A stretch of DNA of 64,000 nucleotides. Source: Certhia americana. Taxonomy: Eukaryota; Chordata; Aves; Passeriformes; Certhiidae. Of this stretch, positions 23,946-36,929 are shown in pieces (the stretch's first letter is position 1; every line of letters starts with the position of its first letter). Location: positions 32,649,614-32,713,613 of the forward strand of contig CM031878.1 in the NCBI GenBank assembly GCA_018697195.1, written 5' to 3'. The notes under the pieces were generated by a model that saw only the letters and a program-made list of their open reading frames with translations, searched no databases and was not told the origin of the DNA. Both the position numbers and the translations under genes were made by a program.

Positions 23946-25713
23946 CTGTGTGGGAATGAAATTTCAATCAATTTAAAAGTCAAACTTAACAAAATTGTGC
24001 AGTACTCCTTCATTGAAGACAGAACACAAAGATTTCTCTAGAAATCTGACCAAACATCCTGATTACAAAGTATGCTCAGACACACAGGAAACACAAGCCA
24101 TTAAGACAGATCAAATACTACACAAGATCAAAATCAGTTGCTTATAAGGTAGTATTTTATAGTAGAGATGGAAAAGAGTTGAATGTATTGGACTGAATTT
24201 AGTGAAACTGGTGACTGGAATATTAAGAAAGGATGTTTTTAAACTAACTTAGCATTCTTTTCACAGAAGCAATGGACTATACAAAGTAATCTATCCTGAG
24301 GAAATCGATATGGATTGCTGTGTTGCTCTGCCTGCCTACCGGGTCAGACCTTTTCTGATGAAACAAATACCTCGAAGTGCAATCTCACTTTGGCCTGTTT
24401 TCACTACACCATAGTATTCTGTACTGCTAAGCAGCACAGGGTTTCAGGAATGGCCAGAAAGACATCAGTGGATACATGGATGTTACAGACTGCTAAAAAT
24501 GTTGGCTAAGACACTTAGGAGCTTAAGTCCCTACCCTTAAGTCCCCTTAGTAGGACTTAGATTACTTAGGCACTTCTGAAAAATGGGATAAAATTAAGCA
24601 ATTTGCTCATAAGTTTTTTGCCCCAAGTTAAAAATACTCATCTGGAATATGATTTATGGTTAGTTTTAACTGTAAATCATATTTCATATTACATCACCAT
24701 GTTGGTGATGTGACATACTTGGAGCCAGACACAGTATCAGCAAGTAACAACTACTGCATTTTGACAAGATTTTGGTTCTGCACGTTCAAAGCAATAGCAG
24801 CTTATAGGCATTTCTGTAACTTAAGCTCAGGACTGACTGAACAGTCATTTTTAATGCACTCCCTAACTGCAAAACACCTTATGACTTACTATAACAAAAG
24901 ACAGTAAAGCAAGAAACATCTATGCTTTGCCTTCTATGAAGACAGGTCAGAAGGGCAGACAGTATACCAAATAAAGGGACTACTGCTTCAGCTACCAGGT
25001 TGTACACAACTCAGAAGCACTGCATGTTAATTTACTGGTCTTACAGAGTAGGTAGTTTGAAATACTAATTATTTATTAAAACTGATTTTTAGAAGAACTT
25101 AAGCAGCATGTGACTAACCAGGCACTACTGTGAATACCATGAAATGCATGGACCACTTTGAGAACTTAGGCTTGGTCAAAATAAGATCAGTAATTTTTTG
25201 TTTCCCAAAAGATCAAAAGGCACTAGGAATGTAAGAAACACATCTTTCTACCAGCAAGAATTATCCTTCATCTTTCTGCTTATGGCAGCTTTTCTAAATC
25301 TCTCATTACTGGTTAGAGAAAGCAACATGTTTCTCCATTATCATCACATGATCTTGGATTTCACACTGCGGTACAAATACAGGTACCGCAACAACACTAG
25401 GTAGTTAAGGATGTGCCCAAATTAGTGGTTATATGTATTTATGCTGACCACGACACAGCCATGTTCAGTAAGTGTGTTTGATTTTCTCTATCATACATTT
25501 AAGGGGTTTTTGTTATTTATATCCATTTTGTTCTTAGTTCCAACAGAATAAGTGCTCAAATTTAAGTTCCTGCATTCTTCATCTCCTTGAAGCATGCAGT
25601 AGGAGAACCTGACCCCTTTAATGTAACAGTAACATTTTGATAGCCATGAGAGAACTTCAAACTGGAGTCTATCTCAGCATGAGTAAAACAGACTGGGTGT
25701 CAGCATGACTCAC

Positions 25714-25771
25714 CTCATATTTGACCTTGCTAAATTGTATTAGAATCACATATTCTGACATCTGCACCAGT
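25714..25771 (-). CDS. Unidentified coding-like internal exon
   Basis: A 58-nt block on the minus strand has a ttag acceptor and a consensus gtgagt donor. It is open in one frame (ending YVILIQFSKVKYE) and ends in phase 0, matching the exon at 23811-23945. A nearer acceptor (ggtgcag) would let it begin at an in-frame ATG. A possible partner lies upstream at about 26947-27020 (CEVYLDLLKKARPD, phase-0 gtaaga donor). None matches a family I can name. Confidence 0.28.
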
Positions 25772-28700
25772 CTAACTAAAACAAAGCAAAGCCCTTGGTG
25801 TTATGGGATTGCTTACACAAAAGACCTTTGCTTCCACACCACTTTTCACAGTTGACTCACTGCTTTCTTTCAACTTCCTATCAATTCTTGCAATAAAAGA
25901 GTAAGACCAGATATAACTCTTCTTCATGCAATTTCTCTGCATGATTCAGTAAATCATTTACAAAGATATACTACTTGCAAAATCCCTACACAGAACAGTG
26001 CAAAAAATACTTTAGCATTTTGCTGTCTTCATATATAAGTGTTAATGCCTATACTAACAACTTCAATCCATTTTTTCTTACTAGGTTTTTAGAACTGAGA
26101 CACTAGCATTTTGACATTGTTCTCATTTTCTGAACTTTCAGAACAAGCGCTTATTTTTAGTCATCATAGACTGTATTGTCCTTAAGAAATAAAATTGCCA
26201 GAAATTAGCAAAAAAATTAAATTAATTTTAACAAAACATTGTACGTAATAACTCCACAGCAAGCTGCCACATGTAATACTCTCAATCATGCAAATTACTA
26301 ACCAAGCATGCTTAAAAATAAGTTCAGCTTCATTTCATCTTTTTAGAGGGTTTAAAAAAGCTTTTTGGTGGTAATTACTGCTTTTTGTAAATAATGACAA
26401 ATAATTCATCAGTTGTTTCCAAATCCTTTCACCTATTTTACTAGCTATAAAATACTACCCTAAGTTGAATTCTGGAAAAGATTATTGCCAAAATACTAAT
26501 CTTGAAGAATAAGAGACATTACCAAAGCTTTACACCTGTCTTTAGATTGAAGCAAACTAGCTGCAACTCCAGGTCTTTAACAAATCTTGTAAATTGGCTT
26601 TTATCAATGCTATAAATATGTCTGCAACACTTGCATACCATATGGAGCTATTTAGAAATCCTTATATTGAAAGCTTTTCCAAAAAATTATTATCAGCAAT
26701 GACAGAATAATAGTTCTCTGTTAAATACACCTGGGAAGAAGTGTCAACTACCATGAACAATTTTTGAGTGATCCCTAAAAGAAAAAAATTTTCTGAATTC
26801 TAAATAAAACCTAAATAACCTTACAAGTGATAGTGATGTTACTACTCTAAACTTTACCATTCCAGGTTTTGTGTGACTAGCAGCCTTTGACATTCTTCCA
26901 TTTAATCTAGTTTACCTTGCTGAAAGTAGTTGAATCTACTTCTTACCATTTTTAACACATCTGGTCTTGCCTTTTTTAAAAGGTCCAGATAAACCTCACA
27001 GTTTTCCAGCAGACAGTACATTCACAAATGTAATTTTGGAATAAGAAGCAAGCAAGCTTTGCTGCAGTGCAGCTGAGCTGTTTAGAACACACAGTTAGAG
27101 AGAAATGGGTAAGATGGCAATATCTCAGGTTTCCCTTTATTTGTGAGGAAGCATCTCGAGTTCAGTTAGAAACAAGTGGCAAAAAAATAAAACTTTGGAA
27201 GGCATCATAATTGCCTCCAGTGGACGTATTAATAGTCACTCTAGCTGCACTGGAGAAAAATTCCAAGTTCTGTCTACAGAGCTGCAGTTAGACTAAGAGT
27301 GTAAAATATATGCTAAACTACCTGCAACAAGATACCCATGCAAGCACCGTTACAAATCCGTTCAAACTTTCAGTGCTCTCCCTATTAGCAGAGTCTAATC
27401 ATCAGAGAACTTCATTCTATATTAAAAAACCAGGAACATACCAATTTGCTATTATTCAGCCATCCCTTCCACTAGGGAAGAGTTCCTAATTCTGATGGGG
27501 TCAGGGGCTTGTGTGTGCACATGGATAGAAATTTAAAGATTTGAGGGGTGGGCAGCATCCAACAAAACAAGCATCTATCACAACAGCCATGACACAGGAG
27601 TCCAACCATTAGGTAAGCATTTAACTAGGTCTTGCTTTCTTTGTAGCCACCAGTTGTAGATCACCTGCCAGACGTCCAAATAACTATTGAACAGAAGCTA
27701 CCCAACAGTGCATGGTAAGGAAGAAGTGCTTTGAAGGTCCAGTAAACTGGAAACAAGTTTTCCTTGCTTTCTACTTCATCCGCTTGCTGAGGTTTAGTAA
27801 AGCTGGACAGCCACGCAAGAACACAAACCAGTACTGTGAGACAGAACAGACACAATGTACTGCTCCTGCACTAATGCCAGATGATGCTGTTTATTGCTCA
27901 GTCCTTTGAAGATATTGAAAGTTTGAACATATTTTTTGATCGATCACCTGAGGATGATGTCCCAAAGCAATTTAAAACACACATAAAAGAACGGGAATTC
28001 CCTTCTTTGAACAGCTCACTGTTCCGACACCTAATTAGTTCATTCAGTTCCTGAGCACATCTACAATAGTGGATGCACTCTACAAATATTACTGCAAATG
28101 GAGATAAAAAGGATATTCTTGCTGGACTTATGCAATAGTAAAGTAAAAAGAAATTAATTCCTGAAAGCACTATGTCTCCAGAAGTCTTAACTCAGGCCCT
28201 AGCTGGAAAGGAATCTCACCATCTAACATTAATTTCATGTTAAACACTTCCCTTATATAAAGTGAGTATTAAAAGCTGTAAGTTACAGAATCTTTACCTG
28301 CAATCCTGTTTTGCTACAGTTTTGTTTAATACTGTGCTTAAAAACAGTCTTCCTCACGCTTCCAGGCCAACCCTCATATTAGAAGGCTGGACAACATATA
28401 ATTTTTTTGAAGTGCCTACATCATGCCAGGTGGAGGTATTTGTTCCATGTAGCAACATGTGACATTGTGATAATCTTTCTCTGAACTGTGTTTTTGCCTT
28501 ACACTATTTGGTGACTTCCTTGAAAATGGCATTTTGAAAGTGGCTGGCATTGCTACACTAGATAATTGCAACCCAAAATTGTATAGGGCATGCATCAGGA
28601 GACTTACCTGTACAGCCCTAACCCAAGAAAGTACTACTTCTTTTCCAGTGGAGGGGTTCACAGGACTTCCTGAGAACAATTCCACTGAAACAGTTGAGTG

Positions 28701-29177
28701 TTAACATACATTTGTCACTCAAGTTCAAGAGGATAAATAAAGTTAAAACTGGTAATGCAGCTGAGAAGTAAACACTGTTTACAGGGAGTCAGAAGACAAA
28801 GCACGTAGATGACCATGTCATGCGCACCTAACACCTACTGTGAAGGGAGGAAAGGGTTCTTTTGTCCATATCCATCTCTTTTCAACATTAGAACATCCAG
28901 CAACTCACAGCCTAGGTCATCTTTAAAGGTGACAACAGCAAGGATCAGCAAAAGCAGTCATAAAGCTAAGACTCAATGGATGGATACAGAGAAATTCAAA
29001 AGGAAGAAAATGCTGCAGCTGTATCTTATCTATCAATACATACACAAACATTTTCAATGCACATCTACTTCATTTGCATGTCAAACTTGCTCTCTGCTGG
29101 ACCCAGTTTGAGAGAGTCACAGAACAGCAAGTTAGATTGTTTTAAAACAAAGGAGACAGGCTTTGGCTACTAAAGCA

Positions 29178-29183
29178 TTTATT
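29178..29183 (-). terminator. PLIN2: Likely PLIN2 polyadenylation signal
   Basis: AATAAA on the minus strand, about 930 bases past the PLIN2 stop codon, with no stronger signal in between. An earlier AATAAA overlaps the stop codon itself (30110-30115) and is unlikely to be used. The implied 3' UTR is about 0.95 kb and includes a short CR1 fragment on the opposite strand. Confidence 0.5.
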
Positions 29184-29334
29184 ACTAACATACAAAAGTG
29201 AGTTACAAAACAATGTCTACAAAAACACACACACATGCAACAGCAGGCACCTGGGTACAAACAGCATGAATCTTGCCCTTTATACTGCATATTAAAAAAT
29301 GTATTGATCATTATTTGGTCAGTCACTGGAACAG

Positions 29335-29464
29335 TTGTTCATGGAGCATCAGAGGACGCTCTTAGTCATATGGTTTTGTTTTTAGGTAGTCCTGCAAGGA
29401 GCAGGAGTCAAACTCGATGATGCTTATGGGTCCATTCCAGCTTGAGATAATTCTATGATTCTGT
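29335..29464 (+). mobile_element. CR1 3'-end fragment in PLIN2 3' UTR
   Basis: A short sense CR1 tail ends with GGGTCCATTCCAGCTTGAG and the CR1 terminal ATTCTATGATTCTGTG repeat units. It lies antisense inside the predicted PLIN2 3' UTR. Confidence 0.85.
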
Positions 29465-30110
29465 GGTCAAGTTACTGTTTTATACAATAGTTAAGTTTAC
29501 ACAGTTACTGTTAACACTGTCACAGCATTTAACTCCAGCTGACTCATTCAGAAACCCCACTTTCAGCTTTGGCATTCTGCACTTGCAGAACTTTTGTCAT
29601 GAATGATGTAGCAATAGAATTATCATTCTATATGATATATATATATTATGCATAGATGCATAATTATCAAATGTGTGACTGGCAGCAAACATAGCACTCA
29701 AGTGTACATAGCTAGACTGTAGAGCTTTTAAATGCATTTCACAGTATGTAAGGCTTTTATATCATTCTGGTAGAAATTAAGCAACAAACCAAAAGCTTTC
29801 AGCTATGGTGGGTTTTGTTTATACTAATGAAGAGGCTGAAGCACAATGAGGTGCTTGACAGACAAACAGGACATCTTGACAACTGTCAGCTGCCAATACT
29901 TAGGCACTTGAGTCTAGTTTGAATTTTTAAGAGTGGCTCAACTACACAGGACAATACAGCCCATATGTAAGTGTTCTGGCCTGTAGATTCCCCTATTCCT
30001 AGATTTATGGATTATTCACCCAAAAATGGTGAAAACGGTTATTTCTGACAGCAACACTTAGGAGGACTATTTGTTTGGTCAGTCAGCACAGTACATGCAT
30101 GCTATGCAGT

Positions 30111-33100
30111 TTATTCAGTAGTGTGTTCAGGCTGTTTGTCTTTTTGGCTGGAACTTTCCTCCCCTTCACCTTTGCTTTCAGCATGCTGAATGCCAGGCAG
30201 TTGTAGGTAAAAGGGACCTACCAGCCAGTTGAGCGGCGTGTTGTTAACAAGATAATCCATCACATCATCCAGAGACTCCTTCATTTTCTTCAGCTGTCCT
30301 TTGCTAGCTGCAATAAAGCTGTCTGATAATTCTTGGAAGGAGGATGCTGACCGAAAGCTCTGGTAGACATCACCTGCCATTGACCCAACACTGTAAACCT
30401 GATCCTGTACATTCTGAGGCAGCCCCTGTAGGCTTGAGACCAGTGTGAGGCAGGTGGTCTGAAGCTGCTGTGTGAGGCTCCGTGCAATAGCTAGAGTTCT
30501 TGACTCAATGTGCTAGAAAGAACAAGCACAACAGCACATTAGTGTCTTTTTCTGACTGCAGAAGTTTTACGTTGATCAAGATACATAAAAAAGCAAAGTA
30601 ATGGGGATATAAGTGAAATAAAGCTGTAGCAGGTAAGAAATCAGGTTTTAAGTCTGAAGCATCAAGAGACTTAGATGTACTTGATATTTCTTCAATACTC
30701 AAGTGCTTTGTGAAAAGAAACTGATAGCTTCTACCCAGCGACAGTCAAGTAGATTCTTGTTTCAACTCTGGAGAGCATGTCACAGCAGGTAAGTACATTC
30801 TAATCAACAAACTATCCCTGAAAGTTACGTGTAGGACTCAGTGAGTCTGTGCCTAAGACTGCTAACAAATCATTGTTTCTGGTCTGGACATATCACATAA
30901 AGAGTTTATAGCTAATCTACATACAGATATCCCAAAAGAGGTTCACGTGCTAAACAGGATGAGCATTCTCAAGAGAGAAGAATGAACTACAGAGTGTTTG
31001 CAGGAAGTAAGCTCATTTAAAGTGTTTGGGTCCCCTACTTCTCAGAACCCAGTTGCCCTTAGCTTCAGCATCCAGCCTCTCTGTTAGTTTGCCATTACCT
31101 TGATGGGACAGAACACATTTATTTCTGGTGTACATTTGCCATCTATTTACCTCAGCACTACGCAGATCATCACCATCATTTTGGCCCGTATTTTTCTTCC
31201 ATTCTACCCAGGATTGATAAAGCTTTTCCTGAGCACCAAGAAGTTTCTTATTGGCACTATTCATGTTCTTTCTGGCATACTCGATCTGAAATACAGCCAA
31301 ATAAGGAAGTAGAGCCAAGAATCCAAACAGTTCCTTTAGGGCTTCTCTACCTTGACTGTTTTGTAACCTCATTTTAAAATACTTCAGAAATTCAGTATAA
31401 ACAACTCTGGGGAGTATAAAGTGTGTTTAGTCTTGTCAAAGAATTGAAAACTGAAAGCAGTTTTAAGATGTTTAGTGTTCCACTCTGCCTCAACTATATC
31501 CCGCTCCCCCACTGGTATTCTATAGGAGGAAGTGAATGTACAGAAGGCCATGATTCTATGTGCAGTTTGTTATGTACATAAAGATACTTGCTGGGATAAG
31601 ACTGCTAAAGTACCAGAAATGCTCAGAGATAGAAGCAGCAAGAGAACAAGTCTGAAAAGATTTAGAAATTTGACTAATATAAAGAATTTAAAGGACTGAT
31701 ACGTCTCTAAATTGCATGACACTTTCTTCACTGAATGATGTGTCAAAACCAGCAGTACAAAAGCGGAATAAATTTGAACACGTCACTTCTATTTCTGCAG
31801 TTCTTGCAATTACAAGAATTGCTCAATAGTTCACAGCTTTGTCTGATTTAGAACTCTCCTGAATGGTGACAAAAATCTCTTAACAGCAAATTCTTTGTAT
31901 TTTATGTAATACACATAATTCATGTAATAATGTACTTATGGATTTAGTCAGAGAGCAATCCCAGTTTTCCTGTAACTCTTTCGGCTGTTTTCATCATTCT
32001 AAACCAAGGCCAATATGTGCTTTTTACATATCAAGTGAAAGCTTAAACTTACCAGACTAACAGTGTAGTGGAGCTGAGAGATTGTCTCCTGGCTTTTCTG
32101 TTTAGCATCTCTAACTTTGTTTAAGGCTTGTTGGTAGGCACGTGTGCGGACCTTTGAAGACAGGGATCCTAGTCTAACATAGTAGCTTGGCTTTTGGAGT
32201 TCAACTTCAAAGCCTTCAACGTTTGCAGCTTCTTTCTCTAGGTATGTAGAAAGGAAGTGAATTGATCACTGGAGCAAAACTTAAGAGGTGTGAGACAATT
32301 TTCTCTGCCGAGTAACAGCTGAATACAGGGCTTGTTGAGTAGTCCTTTAGAACCATGATTAGGCTGATAGACCACCTTACAGAGAAATCTTTACTTTTTT
32401 TCTGCTTCCTTGTGAAGATGCTGGACAATCAGCAGGGCAAAAGGCAGTTTGGGAAGCATATGCCCCCTTCCCCACTATGAGTAAGCAATAAATGGATGAT
32501 TGCTTGCCTCTCTCCAATATAAGCATTTCAACAAAATCAAACCTTCAATTGGTCTTACCTAGTTCTGCTTCTGTAAGTGGAAGATACTGGTCTACAAGGG
32601 TCTCTGATTTTGTGAGAGCACTGTCCACACTGCTGCTCACCATTTGCACCACACGACTTCCCAGGACAGTATTAATGCTGCCATTGACAACTGATTTGGT
32701 CATTTCTACACTGTCTTGCACTGCTTCTTTAGTCTTGCCCACAACTCCAGTGATCGTGTGAGCAACAGTTTCCTTGGCACCAGTCACAGTGGTTGTTACA
32801 GCTTCTCTGGCTCCAACAACTACATCCTTGGCATTGGCAACAACCTGCCGTAGGATATATATGGAATTACTAAAAGCATTAATTAGTGAGAGCTACATAA
32901 TCCAGGAAATAATAAATTTATGCTAAAGCCTGTACAAGTATTGGTTATATAGGAGAAAATTTTTCCTGAAAGAATATGTACAAGAGAAAAAAAAAGTCAA
33001 ACAGACTTCAGCTCAAAAAAGTTCAGTGAATGTAATCCAGGCACTCCACACTGAGCAATAAAGAGACAAGGACTCAAGTGTTAAAAGACATCCACCAGTG

Positions 33101-34372
33101 AACTGCACCCATAGAAAGATGTTGTCAAGTAGTGGGCAATTTAAAATAATTTAAAAAAAACCGACCTAATGGTCTCCCAAAGACAACAAACAGTTCTACA
33201 AATACACCTTTGACGTTCTCATTACTTCCAAGCTGTGCTTCAGGCACTGCTTTTTGAAATGTGTCTCCCTGGAGTTTTAGTGGTAATAGAAAAGAAGGGT
33301 GTAAGGTTCTTCTGCTTAGCATACGTAAGTGGAAAGAACTTACCTTATCGGTGGGTTGATTCAGTATAGGCAGTCTCTCTTCGATTTTGTCTAGACCTAT
33401 ACATGCATAGTTGTTGGCAACTACAACTATAAAAGAAATTACAACAGTTGGTTTTAATTATTTTTCCCGTAGTAAAACAAATCAAATTGAAAATTCCTCT
33501 TGAAAAAGAACACATGCATCACCCTTGAATTTGTTTCCTCCTCTCATCAGTGAGATGTGAGGCAGCAAAGAAAAAACAATGCAAATTTACAGTGCTAGGA
33601 ACAAAATCCTCACTTGCAGGCAAAGACAAACAACTGGCAGAAGAAGCTGAAACACCTGTCCCTCTGGCATTCTATGATTACAACAGCCTTGTGACAGCTT
33701 CCAAATTTAACTAGTTCTCAGTGTAAGAAATATAACATCTGAAACCAGAAGCAGCATCTGAAATCAGGTGAAAGGTGAGAAAGCTGTTGAGCAAGAGACT
33801 GCGTAATCATCTCATGTATCAACAGTCATCCATCAATTCAGTATTATGAAATCTGGAACCTGCTTTCGCTCTGGATGGGTTATTACCTTTTTTTTTGAAG
33901 CCTTATCAATGTGTAATCAGTTATGCAACAAGTCACACAACAGGTTCAGTCACCTAACTTAACAGCATTCAAGAGCAGCATGACCATGTTAAACCGTAAG
34001 TGCATCTGGATATAAACAACAATCAGCTGAATTAAAGTTATCAACAGCTTCGTCTTTGCCTTACTTTGTGGTTCCAGCTTCTGAATGATAGGCATAGCAC
34101 TTGTCATGGCTACTGATGTAATCGTCTTCACTCCTTTCTCTGCTATCTCACATACTGACTTCAGATAAGGGTGGTTATCCTTTGTGGTGATGTAAGCTGT
34201 GGACACCATATCATAGGTGGAGCTCACCAAAGGAAGGTTGGCAACCCTCATAACAATGTTCTGTTCAAAAGAGAAAGGTGTTAGTTGACTCTTATTTTTC
34301 TCATCTAGACAAAGAAAGTATGGGAAAAAGTATCAGACATACCTGCTGTGGATCAATTGCTGCCAATGCCAT
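30111..34372 (-). CDS. PLIN2: Perilipin-2 (adipophilin), lipid-droplet coat protein
   Basis: PLIN2 coats cytosolic lipid droplets and limits lipase access to stored triglyceride and cholesteryl ester. Seven coding exons on the minus strand join without phase error: 34343-34372 (ATG at 34372), 34065-34260, 33344-33426, 32559-32844, 32053-32237, 31151-31285 and 30111-30512. The product is 438 aa, against 437 in human. The first ~100 residues form the PAT domain ([39 protein letters not shown]). Exon 32559-32844 (residues 104-198) holds the amphipathic 11-mer repeat segment with [10 protein letters not shown]. Exon 32053-32237 holds [15 protein letters not shown]. The last exon carries the four-helix-bundle end, including [13 protein letters not shown]. 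The poorly conserved, acidic last ~25 residues end in a TAA at 30111-30113. All splice sites are GT/AG. Nothing suggests a pseudogene. Confidence 0.97.
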
Positions 34373-36411
34373 TTTTTCAGGTCTTGAACCTTACACAGCC
34401 TGTGAAAGAAGCATATATGAGTTATAGCATCATATCTGCTTCATCTAAGCACCAAACTTTGAAACCAACCCTCTTGTGATCTATGCCATTTACTGGGATC
34501 AGGATGTTCACATTTATGCACACAGGAATTAGATTCTATTGTAACAATTTACAAATCCAAAACTTGGTTTAGGTAATGCTAGTACAGTATATGCAGGAGA
34601 CAGGCTTTATTTAAGGTACAGCAGTTCATCGATAAATAACCACGTGGTGGAGTAATTTATTTTTTCTAGAAGAATTAAGACAGACTTATCTGTTGAGCCA
34701 GGACAAACAAAAGCCAGCCCAAAAGTCACTAAAAATCTAGTTTAAAATGTCCAAGTCAGATAAAGAACCCACCACCAATAGCTTAAATCAGATTAGATCT
34801 TCTAGGGAGCCTAAGGCTCACTCTGTTCTGCTTGCTAAGGAGTTAGCATTCCTGTGACACGGAGAGGATTTGATTTCCCTATAGCATAAAATAAATCTCA
34901 TTTATGCTAATTTAGAGTAAATTATTACACATTCCCCACTGAAACAGGTTGCAAACATTGTTCATTCAATAAATCTACAGTACTCAACATGCTGTTTTCT
35001 ACCATGGAGAAAATCCTAACAGCTCTCTCACAAGAACCCTATAGAAGGGGCAGGGTATTGCAGTACCACATAAGGAGAACACACTGAAGCATCCTATGCA
35101 CACATGCAGACTGAACTAAATCTGCAAGAAGCACCTTTCCCATTAATGATTTCACATAATGCTTAAGTTCCAGAAGAATCTACATGAATGAAGGCAAAAA
35201 AAAAAGGTAAAGTAGGAGTCCATCTGCAAAAGGAGTGTGGTTTACAAGGCCTTTTGCTAGCTTTGTCAAAGAGCCAACAGCAGGTTTCTGTCTCATATGT
35301 ATGACAGCAAAAAAAAAAAAGGAATGTGCTAATATTCCATCTGAGGTAAAATAAAACACTACATAATGAGGAACAAGGACAAAGGCATCCTGTTAATATT
35401 TTGCAGGCATATTTGCACTTATTAACATACATATGCCATAAAGTAATGCCTGTAATGAGACTAACCACTGTAAGTGGAACACAAAAGTAAGACAAGTAAC
35501 AGACAATGGTTACAGTGGTACACAACAAAGTTCTCCCTTCACCTAACAAGAATTTAAATACCTGCAGGAACGTGCTGTGTTTCTCACAGCATTACAAGGT
35601 AGATCACTCGGAGTACAACTGAGTTTCACCATGAACTGCAAAGCATGCTACAGAACAGAGGATGCTAATGGCACAGAATCCAGCCTCTGAAGGAAGAAGG
35701 GATGTTACTTTAAAGGATTATTCCGTATTCGTAATGTCTCATAAGATCCATCCACACAGGGCATACATTTGAATTTTAGGCAATAAACCGGCGGAAGTAG
35801 CTTATGAAGTTATTCCTGCTCCTAAAGACGAAGAAAATTACTAGAAACTTGCACGGTTTCAGAGACCCCTTGAGTAAGTTCAGCCCTAGCAAAAGTCGGA
35901 TCCCCTCCTCTGAAGCAAGTGAGTGAGAAGCCTGGAATCCAAGTCCAAGCATATTTCAGAGACAGCAAGAGTTTCTGGAGAGGAAAGCAGAGAGGCTGCG
36001 TCACCAACTTCATTCATACTTTCCCCCTCCCTATGGAAAGAACAGCAAGAAAGCAGCGCGATGAGCCGCAGCGCCCAAAGCAGGAAGGCGCACCGCTTTC
36101 CCAAGGGCCTCCAGGGGCCGCTTCCGGGACGGGGCATTCCAATGCCGCTCCCGAGAGCGGACGAGACTCTGGAGACTCTCCGGTCCCTGGAGAACCTCGG
36201 CCAGAGCACCGAAACACGCCGGTGGAGCCGGCGGGGGCAGGGGCAGCGGGGGCGGCGCGGCGGTCAGCGCCGACACGGGGCCGCACCCCCGCCCGCTCCG
36301 CCGCCGGGCTCCACCATATTGCGGAGTCAGCGCCGCGGGGCGGGGGGCAGGCGCCTGGCGCTGCCGCGGCCGCCCAGAGCCGCGCCGGAGCACCGGGCCG
36401 GCCGTACTCAC

Positions 36412-36483
36412 CCGGGAGGAGGAGCCGGAGCCGCCGCCGACTGCAGCACGGGCAGAGTCGCGGGCACGGTCGCTGCCGCCGCT
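36412..36483 (-). other. PLIN2: PLIN2 5' non-coding first exon
   Basis: A strong donor (gtgagtac on the minus strand; plus-strand actcac ending at 36411) closes a GC-rich leader. The start near 36483 is estimated as 25-30 bp downstream of the TATA-like ATAAATA. The next exon begins after the acceptor at 34400 and runs 34399-34343. It carries 27 nt of leader before the ATG, giving a 5' UTR of roughly 100 nt. The intron, 34400-36411, is about 2 kb, and I see no other gene in it. Confidence 0.7.
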
Positions 36484-36504
36484 GAGTGGGGAGTGCCGGC
36501 CTGG

Positions 36505-36545
36505 CCCCCGGTATTTATGGGGCGTCACCGGCGGCGCGCGTCACG
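36505..36545 (-). promoter_or_regulatory. PLIN2: PLIN2 core promoter (TATA-like box and CRE half-sites)
   Basis: On the minus strand an ATAAATA box (36512-36518) lies just upstream of the predicted start. Two TGACG half-sites of the CREB/ATF kind lie behind it at 36523-36527 and 36539-36543. PLIN2 is a strongly inducible gene in other vertebrates, which fits a TATA-type promoter inside a CpG island. I did not find a clear DR1 PPAR element within the nearby few hundred bases by eye. Confidence 0.55.
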
Positions 36546-36682
36546 GCCGGCGCGGGGCGGGGCCGGACACGCAGTGACCGCAGCAGCAGGGCACTGACCT
36601 GTCCGGGAACGGCTTAGGGCAGGCGGCTCCTGTGTAACCGGGCTTGCGGTAGGCCGGGTCACTGAAGCACGGAGTGTGCTGA

Positions 36683-36915
36683 TTTGGAAGGGACTCACAA
36701 GCATCATCGAATCCAGCTGCTGGCCGTGCACAACGCTATCCCCAGGAGTCACACTATGTGCCTGAGAGCGCTGTCTAAACACTCCTGGAGCTGTGTAACG
36801 CTGGTGCTGTGATCACTGCCCTGGAGAGTGGGGAACTTCCCTATTCCCGTGTCCAATCACCGTAGGGGTGAAGAACGTTTTTCTAATATTCAACCTAAAC
36901 CTCCCCTGACAGCAG
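36683..36915 (-). mobile_element. CR1 3' fragment upstream of PLIN2
   Basis: An antisense CR1 3' end (TTGGAAGGGACTCACAAGCA, TCTAATATTCAACCTAAACC) sits about 150 bp upstream of the PLIN2 core promoter. It is G+C richer than other copies here. Confidence 0.8.
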
Positions 36916-36929
36916 AGCAGAGTAAATGG

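Larger units (their letters stand above)
22961..29177. other. Spacer between HAUS6 and PLIN2
   Basis: About 6 kb of AT-rich DNA. Apart from the two coding-like minus-strand blocks listed separately, I see no gene, RNA or clear repeat. A few short open frames look protein-like (for example 27881-28054, plus strand) but lack confirming splice partners. Confidence 0.5.
36020..36660. promoter_or_regulatory. PLIN2: CpG island over PLIN2 promoter
   Basis: Dense CpG with very high G+C covers the PLIN2 first exon and the start of its first intron. Long plus-strand open frames here (for example 35923-36597) are antisense, Arg/Ala/Pro/Gly-rich products of base composition. They match no family I know. 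Confidence 0.8.

Noticed and set aside
24266..24412. Plus-strand open block after a ttttcacag acceptor (contains YPEEIDMDCCVALPAYRV)
   Set aside because: It looks protein-like, but it stands alone, ends in a stop, and no neighbouring plus-strand exon with matching phase was found.
35923..36597. 224-codon plus-strand open frame over the PLIN2 promoter
   Set aside because: Arg/Gly/Ala-rich antisense frame in a CpG island, with several overlapping frames of similar length. No family resemblance.
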